Of a stretch of 14,251 nucleotides of DNA, positions 1-6,511 are shown piece by piece (position 1 is the stretch's first letter; each line of letters opens with the position of its first letter). The position numbers were made by a program, and so were the translations under genes. The notes under the pieces are model-generated. The model did no database searches, had not been told where the DNA came from, and saw only the letters and a program-made list of their open reading frames with translations. The stretch is taken from the NCBI GenBank assembly GCA_030743445.1, contig JASLSL010000267.1, positions 1-14,251 on the forward strand, given 5' to 3'. Origin of the DNA: Alphaproteobacteria bacterium. Lineage in GTDB: Bacteria > Pseudomonadota > Alphaproteobacteria > UBA8366.

Positions 1-361
1 CGGCCGGCGCCTCGCCGACCATCGGATGCTCGGGTTGGTGGCTCCAAATCGTCGCCAACAAGGCCAACAGAACCAGATAGGGGAACAACAGCGGCGAGAG
101 ACGCCAGCTCTCGCGCGTCGCCCCCGCAAGCACCGCGAAGACGCCGAGGCTGGCCGTGATCGTGACCCACAGCGAGGCCGAGAGACCGGTGCGCCACGCC
201 CCGGCGAACTGCACATAGGCCCAGGAGATCGCGCCTGCGAGCGCGACCCCGAGCAGCGCCCAGAACACGCCGTCGCGGCGCGCCTCACGCCTGAGCGAGG
301 CGATCGCGCCCGGGATCAGGGCGACGAGCGCCGAAAGGCTGAAGATCACCGTATCGTCCAT
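1..361 (-). CDS. Multi-pass inner membrane protein, probably CcsA-like cytochrome c assembly family (partial, 3' end off the window)
   Basis: An open frame runs from an ATG at 361-359 to the left edge without a stop, giving the first 120 residues. The product is strongly hydrophobic. Likely membrane segments lie near residues 5-23, 33-52, 62-80 and 86-106, separated by short Arg-rich or Trp-rich loops (for example RREARRD at 24-30). There is no cleavable signal peptide; the first segment looks like a membrane anchor. The general look recalls the N-terminal half of CcsA/YpjD-type cytochrome c assembly proteins, whose heme-handling WxWD-type motif would be in the missing part, so the family name is inference from memory of similar alphaproteobacterial proteins. 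It is transcribed divergently from ispDF across a gap of about 115 bp. I am confident it is a real gene and only moderately confident of the family. Confidence 0.6.
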   Translation of the reverse strand, partial: MDDTVIFSLSALVALIPGAIASLRREARRDGVFWALLGVALAGAISWAYVQFAGAWRTGLSASLWVTITASLGVFAVLAGATRESWRLSPLLFPYLVLLALLATIWSHQPEHPMVGEAPA

Positions 362-406
362 CTTTGGCTTATATAACACCGAATAACGGCCCGCGCATTG
401 CCGTGC

Positions 407-435
407 TTGGCATGCGCCCTATTGCGGGTCAATAT
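407..435 (+). promoter_or_regulatory. Candidate sigma70-type promoter for ispDF
   Basis: TTGGCA at 407-412 is followed after 17 bp by CAATAT at 430-435. The -35 element matches 5 of 6 consensus bases, the -10 only 3 of 6. Transcription would begin about 30 nt before the ispDF start. The same divergent gap must also hold the promoter of the minus-strand membrane-protein gene; a TTATATAA stretch at 368-375 lies close to that gene's start codon. Both are pattern matches only. Confidence 0.25.
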
Positions 436-475
436 GCCGCCGTTCCTGGCTTATCTTGGGCTTATCGTGGAGCCG

Positions 476-1636
476 ATGACAAAAACTGCCGCACTGATCC
501 TCGCCGCCGGCCGCGGAACACGGATCGGCGGGACGGTCCCGAAGCAATACCGGCGGATCGGCGGCGTGGCCATGCTACGCCGGACGATCGAGGTGTTCGC
601 CGGCCACCCGTGGGTCGACGCGGTCCGCGCCGTGATCCACCCGGACGATGGGGCGCTTTACGAACAAGCGACGCAGGGTCTCGACATCCTGCCGCCGGTC
701 CCGGGCGGTGCGGAGCGCCAGGAGTCGAGCCTGCGCGGCCTCGAGAGCCTGGAGCAACTGGCGCCGGGCAAGGTGCTGATCCACGACGCCGCCCGCCCCT
801 TCACCGACACGGGCACGATCGACCGGGTGATCGTGGCGCTCGACAACGTCCCGGCGGCAATCGCAGCGGTCCCGGTTAGCGACACGATCAAGCGCGCCAG
901 TGATGACGGGACCGTCGCCGATACCGTCGAGCGGGCCGGGCTGTGGAGCGCCCAGACGCCGCAGGGCTTCCGCTTCGCCGATATCCTGGCGGCCCATCGC
1001 AAGACCGACAACGGTGCGTTGACCCCCAACACTTTGACCGACGATGCCGCGGTCGCCGAGGCCGCGGGGCTGGATGTGGCGCTGGTCGAAGGCAGCGAGG
1101 ACAATTTCAAGGTCACGACCGAGAGCGATTTCGTCCGGGCCGAGGCCTTGACCGGCGGCGGCGAGACCCGGGTCGGGCAAGGCTTCGACGTCCACCGCTT
1201 CGGCCCCGGCGACCATGTCATGCTGTGCGGCGTCCGGGTGCCGCACGACCGCGGACTACAGGGTCACTCGGACGCGGATGTTGCGCTCCACGCCTTGACC
1301 GACGCGATTCTGGGGGCGATCGGCGCCGGCGATATCGGGGTCCACTTCCCGCCGTCGGAGGCCGAATGGCGGGACGCGGAATCGGCACGGTTCCTCACCC
1401 ACGCGGCCCACCTGGTCGCCGAGCGTGGCGGCGCGATCGGCCATCTCGACCTGACCTTGATCTGCGAGGCGCCGCGGCTCGGGCCGCACCGCGAGGCAAT
1501 GGTCGAGCGGGTCGCGGCGATCCTCGAGATTTCGCCCGACCGGGTCAGCATCAAGGCGACGACGACCGAGCGGCTCGGCTTTACCGGTCGCGGCGAAGGG
1601 ATCGCGGCGCAAGCCGTCGCGACGATCCGGCTGTGA
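476..1636 (+). CDS. ispDF: Bifunctional IspD/IspF: MEP cytidylyltransferase and MECDP synthase
   Basis: The 386-residue product fuses two cytosolic enzymes of the MEP isoprenoid pathway: CTP-dependent transfer to 2-C-methyl-D-erythritol 4-phosphate (IspD), and cyclisation to 2-C-methyl-D-erythritol 2,4-cyclodiphosphate (IspF). IspD occupies about residues 5-228. The nucleotide loop LAAGRGTRIGG has R16, followed by K23 in PKQ; HDAARPF supplies D104 and R107, and NFKVTT supplies K212. These match E. coli R20, K27, D106, R109 and K213. IspF starts at about residue 232. GQGFDVH gives metal ligands D238 and H240, and GHSDAD gives H264; the C-terminal KATTTERLGFTGRGEGIAA is intact. I chose the ATG at 476 because GGAG lies 3 nt upstream and the IspD fold begins at once; a TTG at 398 and an ATG at 434 would add sequence without conservation. 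The fusion is common in Alphaproteobacteria. The stop overlaps the pgpA start. Confidence 0.95.
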   Translation: MTKTAALILAAGRGTRIGGTVPKQYRRIGGVAMLRRTIEVFAGHPWVDAVRAVIHPDDGALYEQATQGLDILPPVPGGAERQESSLRGLESLEQLAPGKVLIHDAARPFTDTGTIDRVIVALDNVPAAIAAVPVSDTIKRASDDGTVADTVERAGLWSAQTPQGFRFADILAAHRKTDNGALTPNTLTDDAAVAEAAGLDVALVEGSEDNFKVTTESDFVRAEALTGGGETRVGQGFDVHRFGPGDHVMLCGVRVPHDRGLQGHSDADVALHALTDAILGAIGAGDIGVHFPPSEAEWRDAESARFLTHAAHLVAERGGAIGHLDLTLICEAPRLGPHREAMVERVAAILEISPDRVSIKATTTERLGFTGRGEGIAAQAVATIRL

Positions 1637-2109
1637 GTACGGGGGACGTGCCGTTCTGGCATCCGGCCAACCTGATCGCGACATGCGGCGGCGTCGGCCG
1701 CCTGCCCGTGGCGCCCGGCACCTGGGGATCGCTCGCCGCCCTGCCCTTCGCCTGGCTGATCGCGGCAGAGTGGGGGCCGGTCGGGCTCGGTATCGCCGCG
1801 TTGGCGGCGCTGCTGGCGGGAATTTGGGCGGCCGGCGAGATCGAGGCACGCGGCGGCCTCAAGGATCCGGGCCATATCGTGATCGACGAGGTCGCCGGAC
1901 AGTGGCTAGCGCTTGCCCCGGTCGCGCCCGACCCGATCGTCTACCTCGTGGGTTTCCTCGCGTTTCGATTGTTCGATATCGTCAAGCCGTGGCCGGCGCG
2001 GCTGGTCGAACGCCGTCTTCCCGGTGGTGCCGGGGTGATGCTCGACGACATGGTCGCCGGACTCTATGCCGGCATCGTGACCTATCTAGTGGCGCGGGCG
2101 ATGGAATGA
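1633..2109 (+). CDS. pgpA: Phosphatidylglycerophosphatase A
   Basis: The 158-residue membrane phosphatase removes the phosphate from phosphatidylglycerol phosphate, the last step to phosphatidylglycerol. Family signatures are all visible: GGVGRLPVAPGTWGS near residues 19-33, the acidic HIVIDEVAGQW with D85 and E86 (probable metal and catalytic site), FRLFDIVKPWPARLVE, and a final GVMLDDMVAGLYAG followed by a hydrophobic tail. Hydrophobic stretches at about 34-66, 88-108 and 138-155 fit the usual integral membrane topology. The start is taken as the GTG at 1633, which overlaps the ispDF stop in a GTGA junction and suggests translational coupling; a GTG at 1648 is the alternative and would lose five residues. 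Length is normal for the family. Its end overlaps cinA by 4 bp. Confidence 0.93.
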   Translation: MSTGDVPFWHPANLIATCGGVGRLPVAPGTWGSLAALPFAWLIAAEWGPVGLGIAALAALLAGIWAAGEIEARGGLKDPGHIVIDEVAGQWLALAPVAPDPIVYLVGFLAFRLFDIVKPWPARLVERRLPGGAGVMLDDMVAGLYAGIVTYLVARAME

Positions 2110-2609
2110 TGGAAATGTTTTCACCCGAGATCACCGAACGCGCCGGCGAGCTGCTCGAGCTCTGCCGCGGCCGGGGGTTGAGGCTCGCGACGGTCGAATC
2201 CTGCACCGGCGGACTGATCGCCGGATGCCTGACCGCTCATGCGGGGTCGTCCGACGTGTTGGAACGCGGCTACGTTACCTACTCCAACGAAGCCAAAGCG
2301 GAGGACGCCGGCGTCGCCGCCGGGCTGATCGAGAGCCATGGCGCGGTCAGCGAAAAAGTCGCCGCCGCGATGGCCCAGGGTGCGCTGGCGCGCAATCCGG
2401 TCGATGTCGCGGTTTCGGTGACCGGCATCGCCGGGCCCGGCGGCGCGACGCCGACCAAGCCGGTCGGGCTGGTCTATATCGCGGCCGCAGTGAAAGGCGG
2501 CGAGACCACGGTCGAGCGCTATATCTTCCCGGGCGACCGCACGGCGGTTCGCAACGCGGCCGTGTTCGAGGCGCTCGATCTGACGGTCAGGGCGATTCAG
2601 GGCTCGTAA
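2106..2609 (+). CDS. pncC: CinA C-terminal domain protein (NMN amidohydrolase, PncC type)
   Basis: The 167-residue protein is the CinA C-terminal domain alone, without the N-terminal molybdopterin-binding-like domain of full-length CinA. Stand-alone members hydrolyse nicotinamide mononucleotide to nicotinate mononucleotide in the NAD salvage (pyridine nucleotide) cycle. The signature ESCTGG at 31-36 carries the likely nucleophile S32. GYVTYSNEAKAE, HGAVSE and VTGIAGPGGATPTKPVG complete the conserved core, and VFEALDLTVRAI closes it. Three ATGs (2106, 2109, 2115) compete for the start. The first overlaps the pgpA stop as ATGA and is used here; the choice changes only one to three residues. It is the last gene of the ispDF-pgpA set, and its final 23 bp overlap the end of the convergent XRE gene. 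Family assignment is firm; the exact activity is inferred from the family. Confidence 0.9.
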   Translation: MMEMFSPEITERAGELLELCRGRGLRLATVESCTGGLIAGCLTAHAGSSDVLERGYVTYSNEAKAEDAGVAAGLIESHGAVSEKVAAAMAQGALARNPVDVAVSVTGIAGPGGATPTKPVGLVYIAAAVKGGETTVERYIFPGDRTAVRNAAVFEALDLTVRAIQGS

Positions 2610-3306
2610 CCAGAGCCACCAGATCGCGCATCGGATGGCCCTCGCGTTCGGCGAAGGCGGCGACCCGCCCGTCCCAATCGTCGAACGAATCGAAGAACGC
2701 GGCCGGGTGGTCGAATTCCTGCCAATCGAGGCTGCGGAGATGTTGGACGACCGCTTCGAGCTCGAGCTCGGACGTGTCGTCCAACGGCTCGGCGAGATAG
2801 AACAGGCTGTCCCGGTGATAGGCGAAGGCGGCCAGCATGATGCCGGCGATTTCCGCCGCCCGGACGTTATTTTCCACGCTGAAGTCGACCCGGTCGAATA
2901 GGATCGCGCGGTCCCCGCATTCGGCAAGCAAGCAGATCCGGTGCTGCACCTCTTCGTCGTCCTCCGTGCGGGTCCGCCTGGCGAAGAACAACACCTTGTC
3001 GGCCCGGATCAGGCCATCCGGCCCGAGCAGCTCGAGGACCTGCTGGATCGCCAGGCTGGCATCGAAGGCGTTCGGTCGGGCGAAGCGATGCAGGGCGATG
3101 ACATCGCGTTCGTCGTCGCCGGAAATCTCGACGCCGGCGCCGGCGAGCGCCGCCTCGATCGCCTCCAGCGTGCTGGTCCGCGGGTCGCCGATGCCACGTT
3201 CGATGTTGTTGAGGGTGGCGAGCGATATGCCCGCCGCCTTCGCGAGGTCGCTCTGCTTGGCGTTGATGATGGCGCGGGCCGCGCGCAGTCGCGACGGTGT
3301 GAGCAT
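2587..3306 (-). CDS. XRE-family helix-turn-helix regulator with uncharacterised C-terminal domain
   Basis: The 239-residue protein starts with a lambda-repressor-like HTH at about residues 5-60. The scaffold helix LRAARAIIN, turn QSDLAKAAGISLATLNNIERG and following TLEAIEAALAGAGVEI are the usual form of small alphaproteobacterial XRE proteins. Residues 65-239 match no domain I can name. They are acidic and rich in aromatic residues (for example the FFDSFDDWDGRVAAF stretch), with no transmembrane helix and no obvious peptidase or sugar-binding motif; this part probably senses a ligand or dimerises. The ATG at 3306 has only a GGGG run directly before it. The gene lies alone, convergent with cinA (23-bp overlap), behind an AT-rich gap. 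Coding GC is like its neighbours, so recent transfer of the gene is not shown. The target is unknown; self-regulation is plausible. Confidence 0.85.
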   Translation of the reverse strand: MLTPSRLRAARAIINAKQSDLAKAAGISLATLNNIERGIGDPRTSTLEAIEAALAGAGVEISGDDERDVIALHRFARPNAFDASLAIQQVLELLGPDGLIRADKVLFFARRTRTEDDEEVQHRICLLAECGDRAILFDRVDFSVENNVRAAEIAGIMLAAFAYHRDSLFYLAEPLDDTSELELEAVVQHLRSLDWQEFDHPAAFFDSFDDWDGRVAAFAEREGHPMRDLVALVTSPESP

Positions 3307-3320
3307 CCCCGGGATGTCCC
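3305..3320. promoter_or_regulatory. Overlapping dyads over the XRE start codon, possible self-operator
   Basis: ATCCCCGGGAT at 3305-3315 is an odd-centred inverted repeat (arms of 5) covering the start codon. GGGATGTCCC at 3311-3320 is a second dyad (arms of 4, 2-bp centre) sharing the GGGAT arm. A dyad on the translation start of an HTH gene is a typical place for autoregulation, but arms this short occur often by chance in GC-rich DNA. Confidence 0.2.
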
Positions 3321-3340
3321 CTTGCGGTCTTCCCCGACGC

Positions 3341-3383
3341 CTTCAAATCAGAAAACCCGAGGGCGATCAAGTAAAAATAAACA
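3341..3383. repeat. Left copy of a two-word direct repeat
   Basis: CTTCAAATCA (3341-3350) and AAAATAAACA (3374-3383), separated by 23 bp, occur again in the same order and orientation at 3541-3579 with a 19-bp separation. The first words of the two copies are exactly 200 bp apart, and the pair brackets the AT-rich gap. The spacers are not alike. Confidence 0.4.
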
Positions 3384-3510
3384 CCATGCCTAATTTACTA
3401 GGTTCCACACCGTATGTCACCAACATATAACTAGATATTGTGGATAGTTTTCACTCATACACAATAAAATTACCTAAAATCCAATTTAGTTGCCGCCGTG
3501 CAATATTTCC

Positions 3511-3526
3511 AACTTCAATTGAAGTT
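3511..3526. promoter_or_regulatory. Perfect 16-bp palindrome, operator-like
   Basis: AACTTCAATTGAAGTT is a perfect even-centred palindrome. It is followed on the plus strand by TTTTA, but there is no plus-strand gene to terminate, the stem is AT-rich and it would have no proper loop. A dimeric protein binding site is therefore more likely than a terminator. It lies about 60 bp beyond the coq10 stop and about 205 bp upstream of the XRE start. Confidence 0.4.
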
Positions 3527-3540
3527 TTTATTCGTTGCAT

Positions 3541-3579
3541 CTTCAAATCATTTTACTCCCGCCGGATACAAAATAAACA
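3541..3579. repeat. Right copy of a two-word direct repeat
   Basis: CTTCAAATCA (3541-3550) and AAAATAAACA (3570-3579) repeat the words of 3341-3383. This copy ends 4 bp from the coq10 stop codon. Confidence 0.4.
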
Positions 3580-3582
3580 ATG

Positions 3583-4032
3583 TTACCCGGGATCGCATTT
3601 ATCGAATAATTCCCCGGCGCGGGTCTCGAAGGCCCCGACCATTCGCCTCACCGCCCGCTCGAAAAGCGCCCCCATGAGCGTTTGGAGCAGCCGGGACCGG
3701 AATTCGAAATCGATATAGAAATCGATGACGCAGGATCCGCCAGGACCGTCCTCGAACAACCAGTGATTGTTCAGGTACCTGAACGGCCCATTCTCGTATG
3801 CGACGTCGATCCGACGCTTGTCGGCGGCCAATGTCACCCGGCTGGTGAACCGCTCGCGTAGTCCCTTGAACCCGATGACCAGGTCGCCCACCAATTCCGA
3901 CTCCGTGCGCGATCGCACTCTTGCTGCAATGCACCATGGAAGGAATTCGGGATATCGTTCGACATCCGCAACGAGATCGTAGAGCTGGTCCGGCCGATAG
4001 GGCAGCGGACGTTTTTCGGCGTGGGTCGGCAC
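3583..4032 (-). CDS. Coq10/RatA-like START-domain protein (ubiquinone-binding)
   Basis: The 149-residue protein is a single SRPBCC/START fold of the Coq10 family. In mitochondria these proteins bind ubiquinone and help it work in respiration; bacterial members are often labelled RatA, but here the neighbours favour the quinone role. Visible family features are YDLVADVERYPEFLPWC at about 17-33, GFKGLRERFTSRVTL in the middle, the aromatic strands FRYLNNHWLFE and CVIDFYIDFEF, and the long C-terminal helix with LMGALFERAVRRMVGAFETRA. The start is a GTG at 4032; an in-frame stop lies five codons upstream, and the resulting N-terminus is the family norm. Ribosome binding is weak (CCGGGGCG). It follows lipA by 32 bp and is the last gene of the minus-strand block. 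Confidence 0.88.
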   Translation of the reverse strand: MPTHAEKRPLPYRPDQLYDLVADVERYPEFLPWCIAARVRSRTESELVGDLVIGFKGLRERFTSRVTLAADKRRIDVAYENGPFRYLNNHWLFEDGPGGSCVIDFYIDFEFRSRLLQTLMGALFERAVRRMVGAFETRAGELFDKCDPG

Positions 4033-4064
4033 CGCCCCGGCTCGAGATCAGCCGGCGGAACCGG

Positions 4065-5012
4065 TCATTTGGCGCTCGATAAGGCGTCACGAGTCGCCTT
4101 GAGGCGAGCGAAGTCGTCTCCGGCGTGATAGGACGATCGGGTCAAAGGTGACGACGACACCATAAGGAATCCCTTGCCTCGCGCAATTACTATATAGCTC
4201 TTAAATTCCTCCGGCGTGACGAACCTTTCGACCGCGGCATGCTTCGGCGTCGGTTGCAGGTACTGCCCGATGGTGATGAAGTCGACATCGGCCGCGCGCA
4301 GGTCGTCCATCACCTGGGCGACCTCCTCCTTGGTCTCGCCGAGACCGACCATCATCCCCGACTTGGTGAACATCGCCCCATCGAGGGTCTTGACGCGGTG
4401 CAGTAACTCGAGACTGGTGAAGTACCGGGATCCGGGTCGGATCGTGGGGTAGAGTCGGGCGGCGGTCTCGACGTTGTGGTTGAACACATCGGGCCCTGCC
4501 TCGACCACGGCCTCGATCGCGCCGGGCTTGCGCATGAAGTCGGGGGTCAACACCTCTATGGTTGTACCGGGCGACCGCTCCCTTATCGCGGCGACGACCG
4601 AGGCGAAGTGCCCCGCCCCCCCATCCTCGAGGTCGTCCCGGTCGACCGACGTGACCACCACGTGCTTCAGCCCGAGGGCCGCCGTGGCATCGCCGACTCG
4701 GGCCGCCTCACCCCCATCGAGGGGCTTCGGGAGGCCGGTTGCGACGTTGCAGAACGCACAAGCGCGCGTACAGAGCTCTCCCATGACCATGAAGGTGGCA
4801 TGGCGCTTGGTCCAGCACTCCCCGATATTGGGACAGCCGGCTTCCTCGCACACAGTATGTAGCGAATTTTCCCTTACTATCGATAGGGTCTTGAAATATT
4901 CTTTCGATGTCGGCGCCTTGACCCGAATCCACTCGGGCTTGCGCCGGGGCGGGTTGTCCGGCTTGTTGCGCTTCTCCGGATGGCGCAGATTCGAGACCTT
5001 GGCGGTGCTCAT
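4065..5012 (-). CDS. lipA: Lipoyl synthase (radical SAM)
   Basis: The 315-residue enzyme inserts two sulfur atoms at C6 and C8 of octanoyl groups already attached to lipoyl domains, using S-adenosylmethionine radicals. The auxiliary 4Fe-4S cluster ligands are C55, C60 and C66 (CEEAGCPNIGEC); the radical SAM cluster ligands are C81, C85 and C88 (CTRACAFC); the C-terminal RSSY at 292-295 supplies the serine ligand. VDRDDLEDGGAGHF, HNVETAARLYPTIRPGSRY and GLGETKEEV are standard LipA blocks. I start at the ATG at 5012, with GGGGAAAGG about 7 nt upstream; a TTG one codon earlier is less likely. The gene lies 56 bp downstream of lpdA, so the cofactor enzyme is made next to the complex that needs it. 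Codons near 4850-4920 and 4140-4210 are more AT-rich than elsewhere in the block. Confidence 0.97.
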   Translation of the reverse strand: MSTAKVSNLRHPEKRNKPDNPPRRKPEWIRVKAPTSKEYFKTLSIVRENSLHTVCEEAGCPNIGECWTKRHATFMVMGELCTRACAFCNVATGLPKPLDGGEAARVGDATAALGLKHVVVTSVDRDDLEDGGAGHFASVVAAIRERSPGTTIEVLTPDFMRKPGAIEAVVEAGPDVFNHNVETAARLYPTIRPGSRYFTSLELLHRVKTLDGAMFTKSGMMVGLGETKEEVAQVMDDLRAADVDFITIGQYLQPTPKHAAVERFVTPEEFKSYIVIARGKGFLMVSSSPLTRSSYHAGDDFARLKATRDALSSAK

Positions 5013-5068
5013 CAAACTGGCCTTTCCCCGAGTTTCCCCCGGAGGTTAATCCAGGGGATTGCCATACC

Positions 5069-6493
5069 TTAAAAGTGGATCGCCCGGCCGTAGGCGTCAA
5101 GTACCGATTCGTGCATCATCTCCGACAGGGTCGGATGCGGGAAGATCGCGTGCATGAGCTCGGCCTCGGTCGTCTCCAGGGTCCGGGCAATCCCGAATCC
5201 ATGAATGAGTTCAGTAACTTCCGCCCCTACCATGTGGGCGCCGAGGAGCTCCCCGGTCTCGGCGTCGAACACCGTCTTGATCATTCCCTCGGGCTCGCCC
5301 AAGGCGATCGCCTTGCCATTGCCCATGAACGGGAAGCGACCGACCTTGACCTTGTGCCCGCCCTCCTTCGCCGCCGCCTCGGTCAGGCCGACCGACGCGA
5401 CCTGGGGCATGCAGTAAGTACAGCCCGGCACGTTGCCGGTGGCGAGCGGATGCACGCCCGGCTCGCCCTTGATCTTCTCGACGCAGATTACCCCCTCGTG
5501 GCTCGCCTTGTGGGCGAGCCAGGGCGGCCCGACCAGGTCGCCGATCGCGTAGACCCCGGATTCCCCGGTTTCAAGCCACTCGTCGACCACCACATGGGCC
5601 TTGTCGACCTGGATCCCGGTGCCCTCGAGGCCGATATCCTCGACATTGCCGACGATTCCGACCGCGAGAATTACCCGTTCGACTTTGATATCGTTGGATT
5701 TTCCACCCGTTTCGTCGGTGGATTCGATGGTCGCGGTGACGGCCGTCTTGGATTTCTTCAAGGATTTGACCTGTGCGCCAGTAATGATATTCATACCTTG
5801 TTTTTCGAAGGCTTTATGGGCATGTGCAGAGATTTCTTCATCTTCCACTGGAAGAATCCGGTCGAGCACCTCCACGACCGTAACGTCGGCGCCCAAGTTC
5901 CTGTAAAAGCTTGCGAATTCTATACCGATGGCACCCGACCCGACGACCAGTAGCGACTTCGGCATGCTGTCTGGAACCATCGCTTCCTTGTAGGTCCATA
6001 TCTGCTTGCCGTCGGGCTCCAACCCCGGCAGCGTGCGGGCCCTGGCGCCGGTCGCGAGAATCACGTGCGGCGCAGTCAATTCGGCGACCGGCTTGCCGTC
6101 CTTCTCGACCGCGACCTTGCGCGCCCCCGCCTTGCCGCCGGCGAGCCGACCGCGACCGTCGAGGACCTCGACCTTGTTCTTCTTCAAGAGATACCCGACG
6201 CCCTGGCTGAGTTGGCCGGCGACCTGGCGCGAGCGCTCGACCACCTTCGCCAGGTCGAAGCTCGCTTCCTTGACCGACAAGCCATAGGCCTCGGCGTGCT
6301 GGATGTTGTGGTAGATCTCGGCCGAGCGCAGCAGCGCCTTGGTCGGGATGCAGCCCCAGTTGAGGCAGATGCCGCCCAAGTGCTCGGCCTCGACGACGGC
6401 GGCTTTCATGCCGAGCTGGGCCGCGCGGATCGCCGCGACATAGCCGCCGGGCCCGCCACCGACGACGATCACGTCGAATTTCACCTCAGCCAT
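5069..6493 (-). CDS. lpdA: Dihydrolipoyl dehydrogenase (E3)
   Basis: The 474-residue flavoprotein reoxidises dihydrolipoyl groups of E2 with NAD+. The FAD-binding GGGPGGYVAA (12-21), the redox disulfide C43/C48 in GGICLNWGC, the second nucleotide loop VVGSGAIGIEFASFY, the FAD strand VYAIGDLVGPPWLAHKA and the active-site HPTLSE (H453 and E458) are all present; length is normal. There is no N-terminal lipoyl domain, unlike some E3s. The ATG at 6493 has GGGAGAG about 6 nt upstream. It follows the cupin gene by 18 bp and precedes lipA by 56 bp, so it is the E3 of the PDH cluster and may also serve 2-oxoglutarate dehydrogenase. The stretch about 5690-5910 is noticeably lower in GC than the rest of the gene, without any break in the protein. 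Confidence 0.97.
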   Translation of the reverse strand: MAEVKFDVIVVGGGPGGYVAAIRAAQLGMKAAVVEAEHLGGICLNWGCIPTKALLRSAEIYHNIQHAEAYGLSVKEASFDLAKVVERSRQVAGQLSQGVGYLLKKNKVEVLDGRGRLAGGKAGARKVAVEKDGKPVAELTAPHVILATGARARTLPGLEPDGKQIWTYKEAMVPDSMPKSLLVVGSGAIGIEFASFYRNLGADVTVVEVLDRILPVEDEEISAHAHKAFEKQGMNIITGAQVKSLKKSKTAVTATIESTDETGGKSNDIKVERVILAVGIVGNVEDIGLEGTGIQVDKAHVVVDEWLETGESGVYAIGDLVGPPWLAHKASHEGVICVEKIKGEPGVHPLATGNVPGCTYCMPQVASVGLTEAAAKEGGHKVKVGRFPFMGNGKAIALGEPEGMIKTVFDAETGELLGAHMVGAEVTELIHGFGIARTLETTEAELMHAIFPHPTLSEMMHESVLDAYGRAIHF

Positions 6494-6511
6494 GTGCTCT
6501 CTCCCGCGCCC

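Larger units (their letters stand above)
3307..3582. other. AT-rich intergenic gap between the XRE gene and coq10
   Basis: The 276-bp gap has no credible gene. From 3361 to 3582 I count about 35% GC, against well above 60% in the flanking genes. It contains a pair of 10-bp words repeated in the same order at both ends (3341-3383 and 3541-3579), a perfect 16-bp palindrome (3511-3526) and ATTGTG/CACAAT arms (3437-3442 and 3460-3465). It must hold the promoter of the XRE gene on the minus strand and the transcript end of coq10. No GC-rich hairpin with a T run was found for coq10. Confidence 0.7.

Noticed and set aside
398..475. Longer ispDF protein starting at TTG 398 or ATG 434
   Set aside because: The added residues have no IspD similarity, and the candidate promoter overlaps this region.
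364..879. Plus-strand open frame over the start of ispDF
   Set aside because: It is out of frame with the clearly conserved IspD coding sequence; its Arg/Pro/Gly-rich product is typical of a high-GC frame shadow.
3439..3447. DnaA-box-like TGTGGATAG in the AT-rich gap
   Set aside because: A single site with one mismatch, no cluster of boxes and no origin-linked genes nearby; not enough for an origin of replication.
3440..3718. Possible small plus-strand gene in the AT-rich gap
   Set aside because: It starts at a TTG without a ribosome site and runs into the antisense of coq10; composition changes abruptly midway.
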